A stretch of 64,000 bases of DNA from Immersiella caudata (lineage: Eukaryota; Ascomycota; Sordariomycetes; Sordariales; Lasiosphaeriaceae): contig JAULSU010000001.1 in NCBI GenBank assembly GCA_030512335.1, positions 8,246,001 through 8,310,000 of the forward strand, read 5' to 3'. Shown here one piece after another: positions 11,627 through 22,840 of this stretch. The notes beneath the pieces are model-generated. The model searched no databases, had not been told where the DNA came from, and saw nothing but the letters and a program-made list of their open reading frames with translations. The position numbers were made by a program, and so were the translations under genes. The number at the start of each line of letters is the position of its first letter. Position 1 is the stretch's first letter.

Positions 11627-12721
11627 ATGAACCAAATCCGCGCCATCCAGGCGCTCAACAAGCGCGAGATCGAAAACGGCGTGCCGCCCGAAGCCTCCTG
11701 GCACGTCGACTACCGCGACACAGCCTTCATCTACTTCGGCGGTCTTCCCTACGAGCTCACCGAGGGCGACGTCATCACCATCTTCAGCCAGTTCGGCGAA
11801 CCGGTGTGGCTCAAGCTAGCGCGCGACAAGGAGACGGGCAAGTCCAAGGGCTTCGGATGGCTCAAGTACGAGGACCAGCGGAGCACCGATCTGGCGGTGG
11901 ACAATTTCGGCGGCGCGGAAATCAGCGGGCGGATGATTCGCGTTGACCATGCGCGGTACAAGATGCGTGATGATGAGGATCCAGAGGAGGGCAGGATTGG
12001 GTGGGAGGATATGATGCGGCGGGAGCGCGCGGAGAAGGGGCTGCGCAGTGACAAGGAGAGCGACGAGGGGTCGGAAGACGAGAAGGAGGCGGAGGCGAAG
12101 AAGAGGCCGCTGCTGAAGGAGGAGCAGGAGCTGCGGCTGCTGATCGAGAATCATGATGACGATGATCCGATGAAGGAATATCTGGTTGAAGAGAAGAAGA
12201 AGGAGGTTGAGGAGGCATTACGAAAAGAGAAACGAAAGGTTGAGAAGGAAAGTCGCAGACACAAGGATAAGGAGCGACACCATCGCTCGCATCGGTCAAG
12301 GCGAGACAGGGAAGATGGTGACAGGGAGAGGTCAAGGCCCAGGGAGAGGTCAAGGCCCAGGGAGAGGTCAAGGCCCAGGGAAAGGGTCAAGGACCGCGAA
12401 GATCGCGATTCAGATCGAAACCGTTGGTCCAGGAGAGATCGATCGCCAAGCGAAGGTGAAGACAGACATTCGGAACGACGGGAGAGACACCGCGATTCCA
12501 GAGACCGAGATCGTGATGACGGACGACGACGGGAAGGAGATAGAGACCGCGAGCACAGAGAAGATGACGATGATTGCAGGAGAGATCGAGAGCAGCATCG
12601 TCGAAGACATCGGGACGGTTCGGGGGATCGCGGGGGCGGTCGTGAGCGCGGCCTCGAGGACCGAACTCGTCGGGACAGGGATAGAGCCCGGAGCCGATCA
12701 CCACGGCATCACCGAGACTAA
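11627..12721 (+). CDS. IST3: U2 snRNP component IST3/Snu17 (RBMX2), RES complex
   Basis: Single exon, 364 residues. The open frame runs upstream to a TTG at 11504, but the first ATG, in good context (CCAACCATGA), is 11627 and starts the conserved MNQIRAIQALNKREIE. The RRM covers about residues 31-110, with RNP2 (AFIYFGGLPY) and RNP1 (KSKGFGWLKY). Family members bind Bud13 and Pml1 in the RES complex, which promotes pre-mRNA splicing and retention in the nucleus. After the RRM comes an acidic segment, a charged coiled coil (EEKKKEVEEALRKEK) and a long Arg/Asp/Ser-rich tail like animal RBMX2, absent from the 148-residue yeast protein. Part of this tail is an 18-bp tandem repeat. Convergent with HSV2, only 210 bases apart. 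Confidence 0.93.
   Translation: MNQIRAIQALNKREIENGVPPEASWHVDYRDTAFIYFGGLPYELTEGDVITIFSQFGEPVWLKLARDKETGKSKGFGWLKYEDQRSTDLAVDNFGGAEISGRMIRVDHARYKMRDDEDPEEGRIGWEDMMRRERAEKGLRSDKESDEGSEDEKEAEAKKRPLLKEEQELRLLIENHDDDDPMKEYLVEEKKKEVEEALRKEKRKVEKESRRHKDKERHHRSHRSRRDREDGDRERSRPRERSRPRERSRPRERVKDREDRDSDRNRWSRRDRSPSEGEDRHSERRERHRDSRDRDRDDGRRREGDRDREHREDDDDCRRDREQHRRRHRDGSGDRGGGRERGLEDRTRRDRDRARSRSPRHHRD
12322..12392 (+). repeat. 18-bp coding tandem repeat in IST3 tail
   Basis: The unit AGGGAGAGGTCAAGGCCC is repeated just over three times, then decays. It encodes the six-residue unit RERSRP. Its in-frame length means copy number can change without breaking the protein. Confidence 0.85.
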
Positions 12722-12931
12722 GCAGCGCAACCAATCATTGCCCGTAGCGGTCATGAGAAAAGATACCCAATACATATGCTCATTTCAACGCTGTTCCTAG
12801 TGCCCGTCACTGTACGCCTCTTTCCCCTTTCCCTACCCCCGCCAAGCCCAAGTAGCATATAATCTATCGCTGATGCCATGTCGATAAACCGCTGCGAACC
12901 CAATCCAACCATAACGCCAGCAAAACATGGC

Positions 12932-14285
12932 TCAGGGACTTCCAAGATACCGCTTCCAGCCTTCCCTCACTACCATGCGCTTCCCATCCTGTCCGTCCTG
13001 GATGACGAATTTCTCCCAGCGAGCATCCTGCCCGGCGCCCACCACCAACAGCGTAGTCTCGTTCAGCCAACCGATTGTCCCTTTTACTGGCCTTGACGTC
13101 CCCAGCGTTGTGTTCTCCGACATAGGGAGTCCTCCAACCAGGGCCTCATCGCCGGCCTCAAAAGGCACTGAGGCAAAGGAATAGGTGTCGGAGAACACTC
13201 GCGGCATCATGGGGAGCTTGGAGAGTATACCCCATTTCCCCTTTCCGTCACCCCCTTCCGACGACCCAGCTCCGCCATCCGCTGCAGTAGGTTGTGCTGG
13301 CCGTTTGGGATTTGGAACGTCGAAGATATGCAGAGTGAATTTGTCGGACGTGCAGGCCAGCATTGTACCAGAGGGGTTGAAGGCTAATGAGAAGATAGAA
13401 GCCGGGTCGATGCCGCGCCGGAGCTCAGCGATTCTCGCGCAACTGCTAGTTGCGAAGATTCGGATGAGCGTGCCCTGCGTCGGTGTCAACGCTGGTCAAG
13501 CACACAACGGGAGATCACGTACCGTTTCGCTCGCAGTTGCGAGGAGCGCGCCGTCTCGGCTGAGCTCGATCGCCCGCACCGCAGAGGAATGCGCGGGAAT
13601 AATACTCACTGTGCCAGACCCAAGCGTGACGAGCTGAATATGGCCCGTAGTACGGCCCGGGAAAGCAAGTCTCTTGGATGATAAGCGACAGAGGCCCCAG
13701 TAGTTGTGGGCGGTTTCGTATGATGATAGGAGCGACGGTGTCTTCGCGAACTGGTAGATGCGTACGCTGTTCTGCAGCACGACGACTATCCGTTCCTTGG
13801 ACAACTGGACGCCCCGGACCGGGGTCAGGAGGCTGATCTCCAGTACCGACTTGCTTCTCAGATCGTCCCAGAGAATAAGCTAGGCGCCGGTCAGCCGCTG
13901 ATGGAAAGTGGATGGAGGTGCTACACGCACTTTATTCGCAGCAAACTTGGGCTGCTTGCCTCCGCCAACCAGGCCCAGGATGTTGGCCTTTCCCATCATT
14001 TGAACCAAGCCGATCCCTGCGTTGAAGTCTACTGCGGGGATTAGGCGAGCTGCTCGAGAATGGAGTCATGACAAGAGACACTTACCGCGTGTTGATCTGA
14101 GGGAGCATCCGTCTGAGTCGAATACTAGGAGGTGTCAGCATGGATTATTGACATGGCGCTTGCAAGGAGAACACACTGCAGAATCCAGTGGTAAGTCCCA
14201 CCGCAAAGCAGCTGCAGTCATCATTGAAGGTGGCGGACAGCACCACCGTGGAGTTGGGGGTTTCAACAGGTGTCCGGGTATTCAT
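12932..14285 (-). CDS. HSV2: PROPPIN WD40 protein HSV2 (WIPI3/WDR45-like)
   Basis: Exons 14285-14177, 14124-14086, 14031-13931, 13879-13523 and 13474-12932 give 382 residues. The protein is a seven-bladed beta-propeller that binds phosphatidylinositol 3-phosphate and acts in autophagy-related membrane traffic (piecemeal microautophagy of the nucleus in yeast). The diagnostic L/F-RRG phosphoinositide-binding motif is present as LRRG at residues 220-223 (AELRRGIDPASIFSLAF), followed by the typical SDKFTLHIFDV blade. The C-terminal half has a Gly/Ser-rich loop. Five exons with a 39-base exon 2 are needed to build blade 1 (GFCIFDSDG). The Leu in LRRG and length fit HSV2 better than ATG18. Divergent from the septin gene, about 1 kb apart. 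Confidence 0.92.
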
Positions 14286-15276
14286 CGTGAAAATGATATG
14301 ATGGTGTTGATGCTGGCTAAACGAGTGTGGGTGATGAGCAAGGCTGAGCCTGGCTTGTCGAGAGGGGGTATCGTTGATGCGCACTCTGTGGCTGAGAGCT
14401 TACGATGCGCCGAACGCCCGAAATGCTCGATGGTCTCAAAAACAGCGGGCGCTCTATGCGTACGTGGAGCGAAGCAGTAGGATATCGAATAGCCTCATCC
14501 CAGAGGTTGTGAGTGATGATGTTGACGTTGAGTGTTGACTGCCTCGAGCAGGTGGGGCCGGAAGTTGATCTCGGATCTAGGTTCACCGGCAAGAACCGTG
14601 GAGTGTCCCCTCATAGTTCGGGAAGGCCCTGACCTACACAAACAGCGGGTTCAGTCTCGGGTTGAAGCGACGGGATAACAGCCGTTTACTCGATTGATGT
14701 CACGAGTTGTTTGCACGAGACAGCTGCATCACTCTTCTGACAATGCTGACGACTGCAACTGGCAAACACCTGTCCAACAGCTGGTCAGATTCCCGAGAGA
14801 TTCTAAGCACGGGACCTGGGGTTTTGGTGGGACCCCCAAGATCCAGAAGAGGACTAGCTCACCGACCCTTTAGCGTAAAGCGCGGCCCCTGAATTTGCGA
14901 GTGGGCCTGTGCTCCGTGCCTTCTGCCCACTTGATTGACAGCTTGAAGGTCTTCTCCCAATCCGTGCTGGTGCTTCAGGGTGCTCCGTGCTTGTTGGCCA
15001 GCTCGTGGCTGCTCTCTGCCGTGACACCGCAACAATTTGTGAAATTGCATTTTCCGTCAACACCACATCCCAACCTCTCCTTTCTTCGAGCCCGCACCTC
15101 GATAGCTTCACAGCCTCGCGCGACCTCACCTTCTCCGTCGCTTCTCTCCGTCGCTGCCATTTTTGTGACTGGATAGCCAATCGCCCATTTAGCATATTCT
15201 TCCTGTGCCGTTGTCTGAGGTCGGCGCCATCTTTTACCCGCCTCCAAGCAACCAACACACGACTCCCACAGCAACC
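14286..15276. other. Divergent promoter region HSV2/CDC11
   Basis: Shared upstream region of two plus/minus genes, about 990 bases. Stretch 15050-15270 on the plus strand is CT-rich, as in many fungal core promoters and 5' UTRs. No other gene seen. Confidence 0.6.
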
Positions 15277-16887
15277 ATGTCTTCACCAGCCGTACGTGCC
15301 ATTCCGGTTTCCATCCCTCTATCTCGACGATTTCCTCTCACTGCTACCTATCTTGGCTCGCTGGGCCGACCGGCATCGCCAATTGCGCTTGGAAGCTACT
15401 CGCAGAATGCCTGGAGCTAACACATTCGGGTTTAAACAGAAGATGATCCGCCGAAAGAAGAACGTCAAGAAAGGAATTCAGTTCTGCCTGATGGTCTGCG
15501 GTGCCTCGGGCACTGGTATGTTTATCGCCCACCATCGCGCCGCAATCGCTGTCGACGCCCGACTAACCGATCCCCTCGTTCAGGCCGGACCACCTTCGTC
15601 AACACACTGTGCGGTAAGCCGGTGCTCACCCACAAGGAATCCGACGACGCCACCAGCGCCCACGTCGAGGAGGGCGTTAAGATCAAGCCTGTCACCGTTG
15701 GTACGCATTCGTCCCCGATATCGCTCGCGGTTGTGCCCGATAACCTGACCGCTTCCAGAACTCGAGTTGGACGAGGAGGGCACGCGCATTTCGCTGACCA
15801 TTGTCGACACACCCGGGTTTGGTGATCAGGTGGACAATGAGGCCAGGTACGTCCTGGTGGGGCGGGTTCAGGAGAGTGCTCAACTGACGTCCCAGCAGCT
15901 TCTCAGAGATTGTCGGCTACCTTGAGCGGCAATACGACGACATTCTTGCAGAGGAATCGCGTATCAAGCGTAACCCTCGCTTCAGAGACAACCGTGTGCA
16001 TGCCATGCTCTACTTCATCACCCCCACGGGCCATGGGTAAGAACTATCTATGGGATCCCTGCCCAGTACCTCGGCTGACCACGGAATAGCCTCCGCGAGC
16101 TGGATATCGAGCTCATGAAGCGCCTCGCACCTCGCGTCAACGTCATCCCCGTTATTGGCCGCGCCGACTCGCTGACCCCCGCCGAGCTTGCGGAATCGAA
16201 GAAGCTGGTCATGGAGGACATCGAGCACTACCGGATCCCCGTGTACAACTTCCCCTATGATATCGAGGAGGATGATGAGGATACCGTCGAGGAGAACGCC
16301 GAGCTGCGAGGCCTCATGCCATTCGCCATCGTTGGATCTGAGGAGATTGTCGAGATTGGCGGCCGCAAGGTCCGCGCTCGCCAGTACCCATGGGGTGTTG
16401 TCGAGGTTGACAACCCGCGCCACTCAGACTTCCTGGCCATACGATCTGCGCTCCTCCACAGCCATCTTGCGGACTTGAAGGAAATTACCCACGACTTCCT
16501 CTACGAAAATTACCGTACCGAGAAGCTTAGCAAGAGTGTTGAGGGCGGTGCTGGAGCGTACGTTTTCCCCTACTATTTCCCGCTTTCAGAAGGCGGGGAA
16601 GATGCTTTCAGGTTGCTAATATTTGCAGTGATTCGTCCATGAACCCCGAGGATCTTGCGTCGCAATCTGTGCGTCTCAAGGAGGAGCAGCTCCGCCGGGA
16701 AGAGGAGAAGCTACGCGAGATTGAGGTCAAGGTGCAGCGTGAGATCAACGAGAAGCGCCAGGAGCTCCTGGCACGCGAGTCGCAGCTCCGTGAGATCGAG
16801 GCGAGAATGCAGCGCGAGGCCGCGGCGGCTGCTGCTGCCCAACAAGCGAACAACCACCCCGACGCTAACGGCGATCGTGATGACTGA
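15277..16887 (+). CDS. CDC11: Septin CDC11 (AspA-type)
   Basis: Seven exons: 15277-15291, 15440-15515, 15584-15700, 15759-15846, 15899-16036, 16090-16557, 16629-16887, giving 386 residues. The first exon is only five codons (MSSPA). Septins are GTP-binding proteins that polymerise at septa, hyphal branches and budding sites. Visible motifs: G1 GASGTGRTT (26-34), G3 DTPGFGD (86-92), G4-like IGRADSL, the polybasic region before G1 (RRKKNVKK) and septin-unique element residues around RNPRFRDNRVH. Arg in place of the P-loop Lys, and the close match of VHAMLYFITPTGHGLRELD to yeast Cdc11, identify the CDC11/AspA class. The C-terminus is a long coiled coil (EEQLRREEEKLREIEVK...) with an Ala run. At exon 5 a nearby alternative acceptor (15895) would insert one Ser. 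Confidence 0.96.
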
Positions 16888-17867
16888 GGGCCCGAGCCAG
16901 CCCCCTATATCCCCACCGCTGTACCGATATGAACCACTGGCCACCCCCCAGGCGACCTGATCTTTCCGTACAGGCGTTGGTCCTTTTGTGTTGAGAGACA
17001 AAATATTCCCCGACTGCTTCTGCGTTATTATTTGAACGGTATTCACTCTGGAAAGAGAACAGATGATTGTGACGAAACAAAAGGACGGTCCAGCGTTCAT
17101 ATCCGGTGGCGAGGGCTAGGAGTGAGCTGAATGAGGCCGTCCGCGCGGGATAGGGGTTTTGCTCGGGTCTAGAAAGGCTTGCGTGGGGCGGGCCGGCCGT
17201 TGTTGTTTGCGTCCAGGATATCAGCCCGCGAGTTCGAGTTTGACGAAGCGAGCAAGCATCAGGCGCTGGGGCGTGGAAAAACCAAGGGAAAACCAGCGGT
17301 GGCTCTTTTCCGTATCGCTTCTCCTTACCAAACGGCGATGGCTTGTATCCGCCTATTACATCTCCCTGCGTTTTCCTTGTTTCTATTATTGGCCTTCTAA
17401 TGCAGATATCACCTAAATTCACCTTTCTACCTTAGTTAACCGCGGGTTGCCCGGTGCTGTTCCAAACCCCAGTGGAGTCAAACCTGGGTTAGAGCCGGAA
17501 GATGCATGAGACGTGATGTGGATTATTTGGTTCAGAAGCTCATCTCTACTAGTGACTTCAGGCCTCAACCCTCATGGCCTCATCCTCTGACCATCGTCCA
17601 TCAAAGCACAAAGCCACAAAGCCTCCCATGACCAAAGAAAGTAAAGAATACCCAATCCAAGGGGAAAATCCCAATGCATGAGAGAACAGCAGTATTACAT
17701 TGGTGCGCGGACGCCTTCAGGAGACACAAACATCCTTCCAAACCATGCTTTCTCGAGTGCAACCTTCAGCACTCAGCAGACAACACCCCACACATGCCAT
17801 CCCCCTTCCTTACACCAGCCTGACCCCTAATCCCCCAGCAAAACATCCACCAAAACGCAACTAGCGC
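16888..17867. other. Convergent 3' region CDC11/BXI1
   Basis: About 980 bases between two converging stop codons, with no gene seen. It probably contains both 3' UTRs. Confidence 0.6.
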
Positions 17868-18820
17868 TTAGTTATTCGACTGGCTATTGAGGATGCGCAG
17901 AATGGCAAGGAAGAGATTGAGAATGTCGAGGTACAGGCTGATGGCAGCCGCGATCTCCTCCTCAACGTGGTGCTTGCGCAGAACAAGTTGCGTGTCAACA
18001 AGGATATAGCCGCTGAAGATGAGCGCGGCAACACCTCCGTAGATGAGCTCGCCGGTGCTGCTGGACGGGAGGAACATGTACATGAAGCTGAACAGCACCA
18101 AGCCCCAGAGCGCGCCGAAGAGGTAGGGCATCCAGCTGGTGAAGTCGTACTTGGATTGGCAGGCGAAGGCGGTAAGGAAGATGAAGATGCCGCCGGTGAG
18201 GAGGACGGCGTTGAGGACGATGCCGGCGCGGTAGAAGGAAACGACGACGGAGATCGTGTAGGCTTCGAGAAGGGTGAAGCCGGAGAGGAAGAGGAGGTTT
18301 GTCGGGTAGGAGTGGCGCTTCCAGTAGGTGAGGAACATGAAGGCGATGGCGCCGAACATCTGGGGACGAGAGGTTAGTAGGTTGAGAGGGGAAGGGTTGG
18401 CAGGGAGTGTGGGGGACGTACCGATATCCAGACAAGCCAGGGGTTATCTTGGATCCAGTGCTTGTAGCCTTCGCTCATGAAGCTGAGGGCGCTGACGCCG
18501 CCGGTTACGAGAAGCTGGACAGTGAGGATGGTGTAGACCTTGCGGATGAATTGGTTTCGGATGTCGATTGTCGCTTCGGCGACGGAGCCGCCGAACTAGA
18601 GAGCGACGTTAGCATCGGGGCGCCGGCTTGGATGGAGAGGACGGTTACTCACCTTGAAGTCATCGGGAATGTCGCCATCCTCGCTACTGCGAGGGACACC
18701 GCTGAAGAGGCGCTCTTGGTCGGCCGCGGAGCTGCTCTCAGCCTGGTACGACGGAGGAGGCTGCGTGTACAGCTCCGGGTCTTCCTGCGGCGCGGCAGTG
18801 TATTTCGCAGTGCTCGCCAT
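17868..18820 (-). CDS. BXI1: Bax inhibitor-1 family membrane protein (BXI1/TMBIM)
   Basis: Exons 18820-18653, 18595-18422 and 18359-17868, both introns phase 0, give 277 residues. The N-terminus is Pro/Ser/Gln-rich and cytosolic (PPPSYQAE). Six to seven hydrophobic segments follow, beginning with QFIRKVYTILTVQLLVTGG, a hallmark of the LFG/TMBIM branch, then GFTLLEAYTISVVVSFY and the C-terminal ILVDTQLVLRKH..EEEIAAAISLYLDILNLFL signature. Family members form pH-sensitive Ca2+ leak channels in ER, Golgi or vacuole membranes and affect cell death and the unfolded protein response. The length matches the family. A telomere-like box lies 258 bases upstream. Confidence 0.95.
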
Positions 18821-19419
18821 CGTGTCGATCGACTCTCTCGAGGTCGCCTGTCAATCGGCTATGCGTAGCGATGTGTCTGGGCGGGTGAGCGGGAGTTTAA
18901 CGGCTATCGAATGTGGGAAACTGCGCGTCGAAGAGGATATGTGATAACAGATCGCGACGATGACGGTTGATGGAGACACAACGTTCGAGGTGGGGTTGGT
19001 GGCGCTTCAGCCCGCAGCTGGGACCAGGTGTTTTCTCTGGAAATTCGCCGCTGCCCAATTGAGCAACAGTATTCTCAGGGTTAGGGTCTCAACGTCACCA
19101 CGTATTCCCCGGATCGACGATGCAGGGCCCCACTCCTCGCCTGCAATTCACCTGCACAGCTCACCTTGGAGCTCACCTTGCCAACAGCATCAACCACAGC
19201 AGATGGCACACAGCCAGGAACTGGCAGAAAGTCATGAAATATACTCAGAACTCTGGAATCTGAGCGATATACTCAAGGATTATGCACAATACCAACGTTT
19301 CGAACACGAAACCCCATTCCTTGAACCCTATTCCTGTGCCTTGAGCCGAACCCCGAATCCCAATTTGCGACAATGCAACCAAGACGCCCTAGCCGCATTC
19401 CTCAACGACACTGAGCCAA
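18821..19419. other. Promoter of BXI1 and 3' side of the DJ-1-like gene
   Basis: About 600 bases between the BXI1 start and the stop codon of the next minus-strand gene. The plus-strand open frame 18960-19466 is an overlap with no recognisable content. Holds the telomere-like box at 19078-19087. Confidence 0.55.
19078..19087 (-). promoter_or_regulatory. Telomere-like box upstream of BXI1
   Basis: GGGTTAGGGT on the plus strand, that is ACCCTAACCC on the coding strand of BXI1, 258 bases before its ATG. Identical 10-mer and orientation to the boxes upstream of IST3 and the DUF255 gene. Confidence 0.4.
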
Positions 19420-20203
19420 CTACACCCGAGACTCATAAACCTGCGAAGCCTTACCCCCTGGGTTAACCTCCAACACCTCCAAAGCCATGGTATTCACAAA
19501 CTCATGCCCAAAATTATCAAGACAATACCTCGCAACCATATCAACCCCTAAACACTCCAGTTAGCACCCTCCCATCCAAGCCTTCACAAAGGCAGGAAAT
19601 ACTCACCAGCTCCCGCACCCCCCGCCGTCCACAACTCCCCCTTTCCACCATTTCCCTCATACTCCTTCTCTTCCACCACCCACCGCTGCCGAATCCACTC
19701 CGTCCCCGGGTACACCCCCTTCGCCGCCTCCAGCATCTCCTTATTTGTCGTTGCCTTTTTTCCTTCCAACAACCCCGTGCTAGCCAACCAGAGACTCCCA
19801 ATACACGTAGTCATCCACACCCTCGTCTTTCCCCAAGCCTCCTTCATGAACTTATCCGCCTGCGGTGGACGATGCGTCAGTAACGGTCCGCCGATTAGAA
19901 CGATGTCAAGATCTCTCGGGCAAGTGTCGTATGTGGCATTGGGCAGGAACTTGAAACAGGCGGTTCTGCGCTCGCCGGCTTGAGGAGAGTGGTGGAAGCG
20001 GGTTCGAGGGTTGTGGCGATGTAGAAGAATTGGATGGTGAGGGCGTGGGAGAGCCATTGGGAGCATTGGGGGGCGAAGGCGGCGAAGGTAGAGATGTATT
20101 CGCGGGCGAGGTTGCCGAAGATGTCGATGCCGATTATGTCGGAGAGTTGGACTTCTTCGAGCATGACGCCGATGCGGAGGTGTCTTGGGGTTGGGGTGGA
20201 CAT
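19420..20203 (-). pseudogene. DJ-1/PfpI family protein with apparent frameshift
   Basis: The frame opens at ATG 20203 (MSTPTPRHLRIGVMLEEVQ) with the alpha/beta start typical of DJ-1/PfpI proteins, and runs to about EPASTTLLKP. The conserved continuation (FKFLPNATYDTCPRDLDIVL) lies one base out of frame, with no GT..AG pair in between, so an indel near 19950-20030 is implied. The rest is well conserved: GGPLLTHRPP, then the nucleophile-elbow Cys in TTCIGSLWLAS. A final intron (19606-19548) leads to the exon VDMVARYCLDNFG ending at 19420. Family members are glyoxalases, chaperones or isatin-hydratase-like enzymes; the substrate is unknown. The sequence downstream of the indel shows no further damage, so this is a young lesion or a sequencing error rather than an old relic. 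Confidence 0.75.
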
Positions 20204-21100
20204 GGTGGCTGTGGATGAGGGGAGTTAAAAGGGATGTGTTGGTGGAAGTGGTTGGTATGAACAGAGGGAGTGAAAAGAATGGGTTGGGTATTTATGCCGT
20301 TAATATGGTGGGTTCTGTTGTCAGTGAGTTCAAGTCGCCGTGCTGAGACGGAGCTTATGCTGTCTCATATCGTCTGGGCGCCATCCGAGGTTACCTAAAT
20401 TACTGATGGAATTCGACCAACAATGCGTTGTGCCAGGTTTGGGATCCTCGTCCAAATGGAAGCAATGGCTGCCATGAGCTGCACAGTGATACGATCCTAC
20501 GTAACTCTAGCAGAGGTCATCCTAGTATTCCACCGGGGCCTCTGTCGATGTATCAACCACCATTAATGCTTGTTGAGACATCCACCACCATTTGACAGCT
20601 GTGAGCAGATCATTCGCCCGCCGGATGGTTCCAAGTCCCTGATGCGCAAAGCATACCATAGCCAAAGACCAGATCCGGAACTCATCAAGGGAGTCCGCTC
20701 AGGCAAGCTGAACAGCAGCAGACCTTCATCTTGTTGGAGGACGTCGCAGGAGAAAGGCAAGTGGGACTCCAGCCCCTGAACACGCGGGCCAGAAGGGTTT
20801 GATGGCCCAAGCTCCAGGGATCAAGTGGGTCACGGACCGGTCTCCAATTGGTTCTCTGCACAGTCACGTGTGATTTGTGGAGCAATCAGGACGCCAGGAC
20901 CCGAGCGCCAGGGCAGCCGTCTGTCCAGCGGCGCGCCTGAAATCGAGAGCCCACCACGGTTTGCTTGCTCGCCAGCGATGATGACAGCCCACTCGAACTG
21001 CCGATTTTAAGTCGATTGTGCTGTGCCGACCCGACCCAGACCCGAATACCGCTGGACAGGGGCGCAGGGCCCCAATGCGATAGTTGCACGGGGCGCGACA
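20204..21100. other. Divergent promoter region DJ-1-like/dynein LIC
   Basis: About 900 bases with only short, overlapping frames on both strands and no conserved-looking protein. It should hold both promoters. Confidence 0.6.
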
Positions 21101-22840
21101 ATGACGGCCAACGACTCCAACCGCTTCTCAACCTACACCACGGCGTCGGCCGGTTCCGGCTCCGACAGCAAGAATGGCGACGCCAAGAAGGACCTCTGGA
21201 GCTCCATGCTCGACTCCGTCGCCAGCGGCAAGCGTCTCCCCGAAAAGAACATAATCATGCTCGGCGGCACCGTCGACTCCCAGCGCGAGTTCTTCGAATC
21301 CCTCTCGGCCACCGAGGTCCGCCGCACCCTCGATCGCCAGGTCTCGCGACTCCCGCCCGTCGCCAACAGCTTTGCGCTCGGCTACACATACTATGATGTT
21401 CTGGACGCCGACCAGGAGGATACACTCGCCCGCATCTCCCTCTACACCCTCACCAGCCCCTCACCGGCGTTTGCATCATTGCTTCAGCCCCTCCTCACAC
21501 CGCAATCAATTCCGAATACCCTCATAGTCGTCTTGCTGGACTGGTCTCAGCCATGGAAATGGATGCGCCAACTACGGGATTGGATCCTCCTCCTTAGAAC
21601 AGTGCTGGTCTCCCTGAGTAACGAATGCAAGGGGACGATGGAGGAACTCATGGTGTCGTGGCGGGAGCGAGGACGAGGCGGCGGGATCAATCTCGACGGA
21701 ACGAGCGCCATCCCTGGGGCGGATCCCGTTGCTTCTCTACCGCTGGGGCCAGGAGAATGGGAGGATGCTCTCGGTCTGCCATTGTGCGTCGTGTGTCAAA
21801 ACGTGGGTAGCCTCAAACGGGAGTCCAAAACCGCTTGCTGACCGCTCCCCAGGCCGAGAAGATGGAGTATTTGGAGAAAACACAAGGTTGGAAAGAGGAG
21901 GAATTTGATGTGGTATTACAGTTTATGCGGACTATTCTCTTGAGGCGTAAGTTTCCCTGGGGTCCTTCTCCGAGCCGCTCTAACTTGGACTCGTGTAGAC
22001 GGCGCATCCCTTATTTACACGACACCCTCCACACCATCACAATTACCGAGCCTCATCCACTCCAGTCTAGGGATCCATTCCCTCCTGAAAAAGCATCCTC
22101 TAAAACATAATGTCATCGACCGAGATAAGATCGTTGTCCCTCCAAACTGGGACTCCTGGGGGAAGATTCGCGTGCTGAGGGAAGGCTTCGACGTTGAGCT
22201 GGCGAGCACCGCTTGGGCAGTGGACCTCCAACAGTCCCTAGGAGAGTCTAATACGAACGGCGCCGACGATGGGGACCTGCAATCCAACGGCGAGCAGGGG
22301 TACGGGCACCTGCCTCCCGAGGGCTCAGCCGTCGATTTGTACGAGGCAGCCGTACCAGACCCCACGATGGATGCACTACACAGAGCAGGCCGTATGGTCC
22401 TCTCTAACAGACTCGAGGTCGAGACGACAGAGACACAAGTCTTCCTCGGCCAACAACTCAAGGTGTTGGAAGCCTATAGGCAGAAGCACGAAGCCATGCT
22501 TCGGGAGGAAGCTCGCTCCAGAAATGGCAAGCCCAGCCACGAAGATTATTACAACGGCCTGAACCCAGAGCCCAAGGTGCTGGAACACATCGGCCCTGTA
22601 CAGTTTAACATGGGCGGCATCCAAGTAGACGCCGACGACATGGTACAGCGTCTCAAGGTAAGCTTCCCCCAGCCCTCCAGCAACTCGTCACACCCACTAA
22701 CAATCCCTCAGGAGCGCCAAACATACGACTCCAATCCCCCCTCCCCCGACAGCAGAGACGACACACCCCAAATGGACACGGAGAACCTCCAAGCCTTTTT
22801 CCAAGGTCTCATGACTAGGAGAGGAGGCTCCGGGAACTAG
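21101..22840 (+). CDS. DLI: Cytoplasmic dynein light intermediate chain
   Basis: Exons 21101-21802, 21853-21946, 21999-22657 and 22712-22840 give 527 residues. The chain joins the dynein-1 motor to cargo adaptors and stabilises the heavy chain during nuclear and vesicle transport in hyphae. The N-terminal half is the Ras-like LIC domain: KDLWSSMLDSVASGKRLPEKN, LIVVLLDWSQPWKWMRQLRDW and CQNAEKMEYLEK, spliced precisely by intron 1, then FDVVLQFMRTILLRHGASLIYTT. The P-loop position reads GGTVDSQREF instead of GxxxxGKS/T, so nucleotide binding is unlikely. The C-terminal half carries acidic linkers, the DDMVQRLK segment and a final amphipathic helix (DTENLQAFFQGLMTRR), the place where adaptor-binding helices sit in other LICs. 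Confidence 0.94.

Noticed and set aside
12186..12800. 204-codon alternative frame inside the IST3 tail
   Set aside because: Shadow of the repetitive Arg-rich coding sequence.
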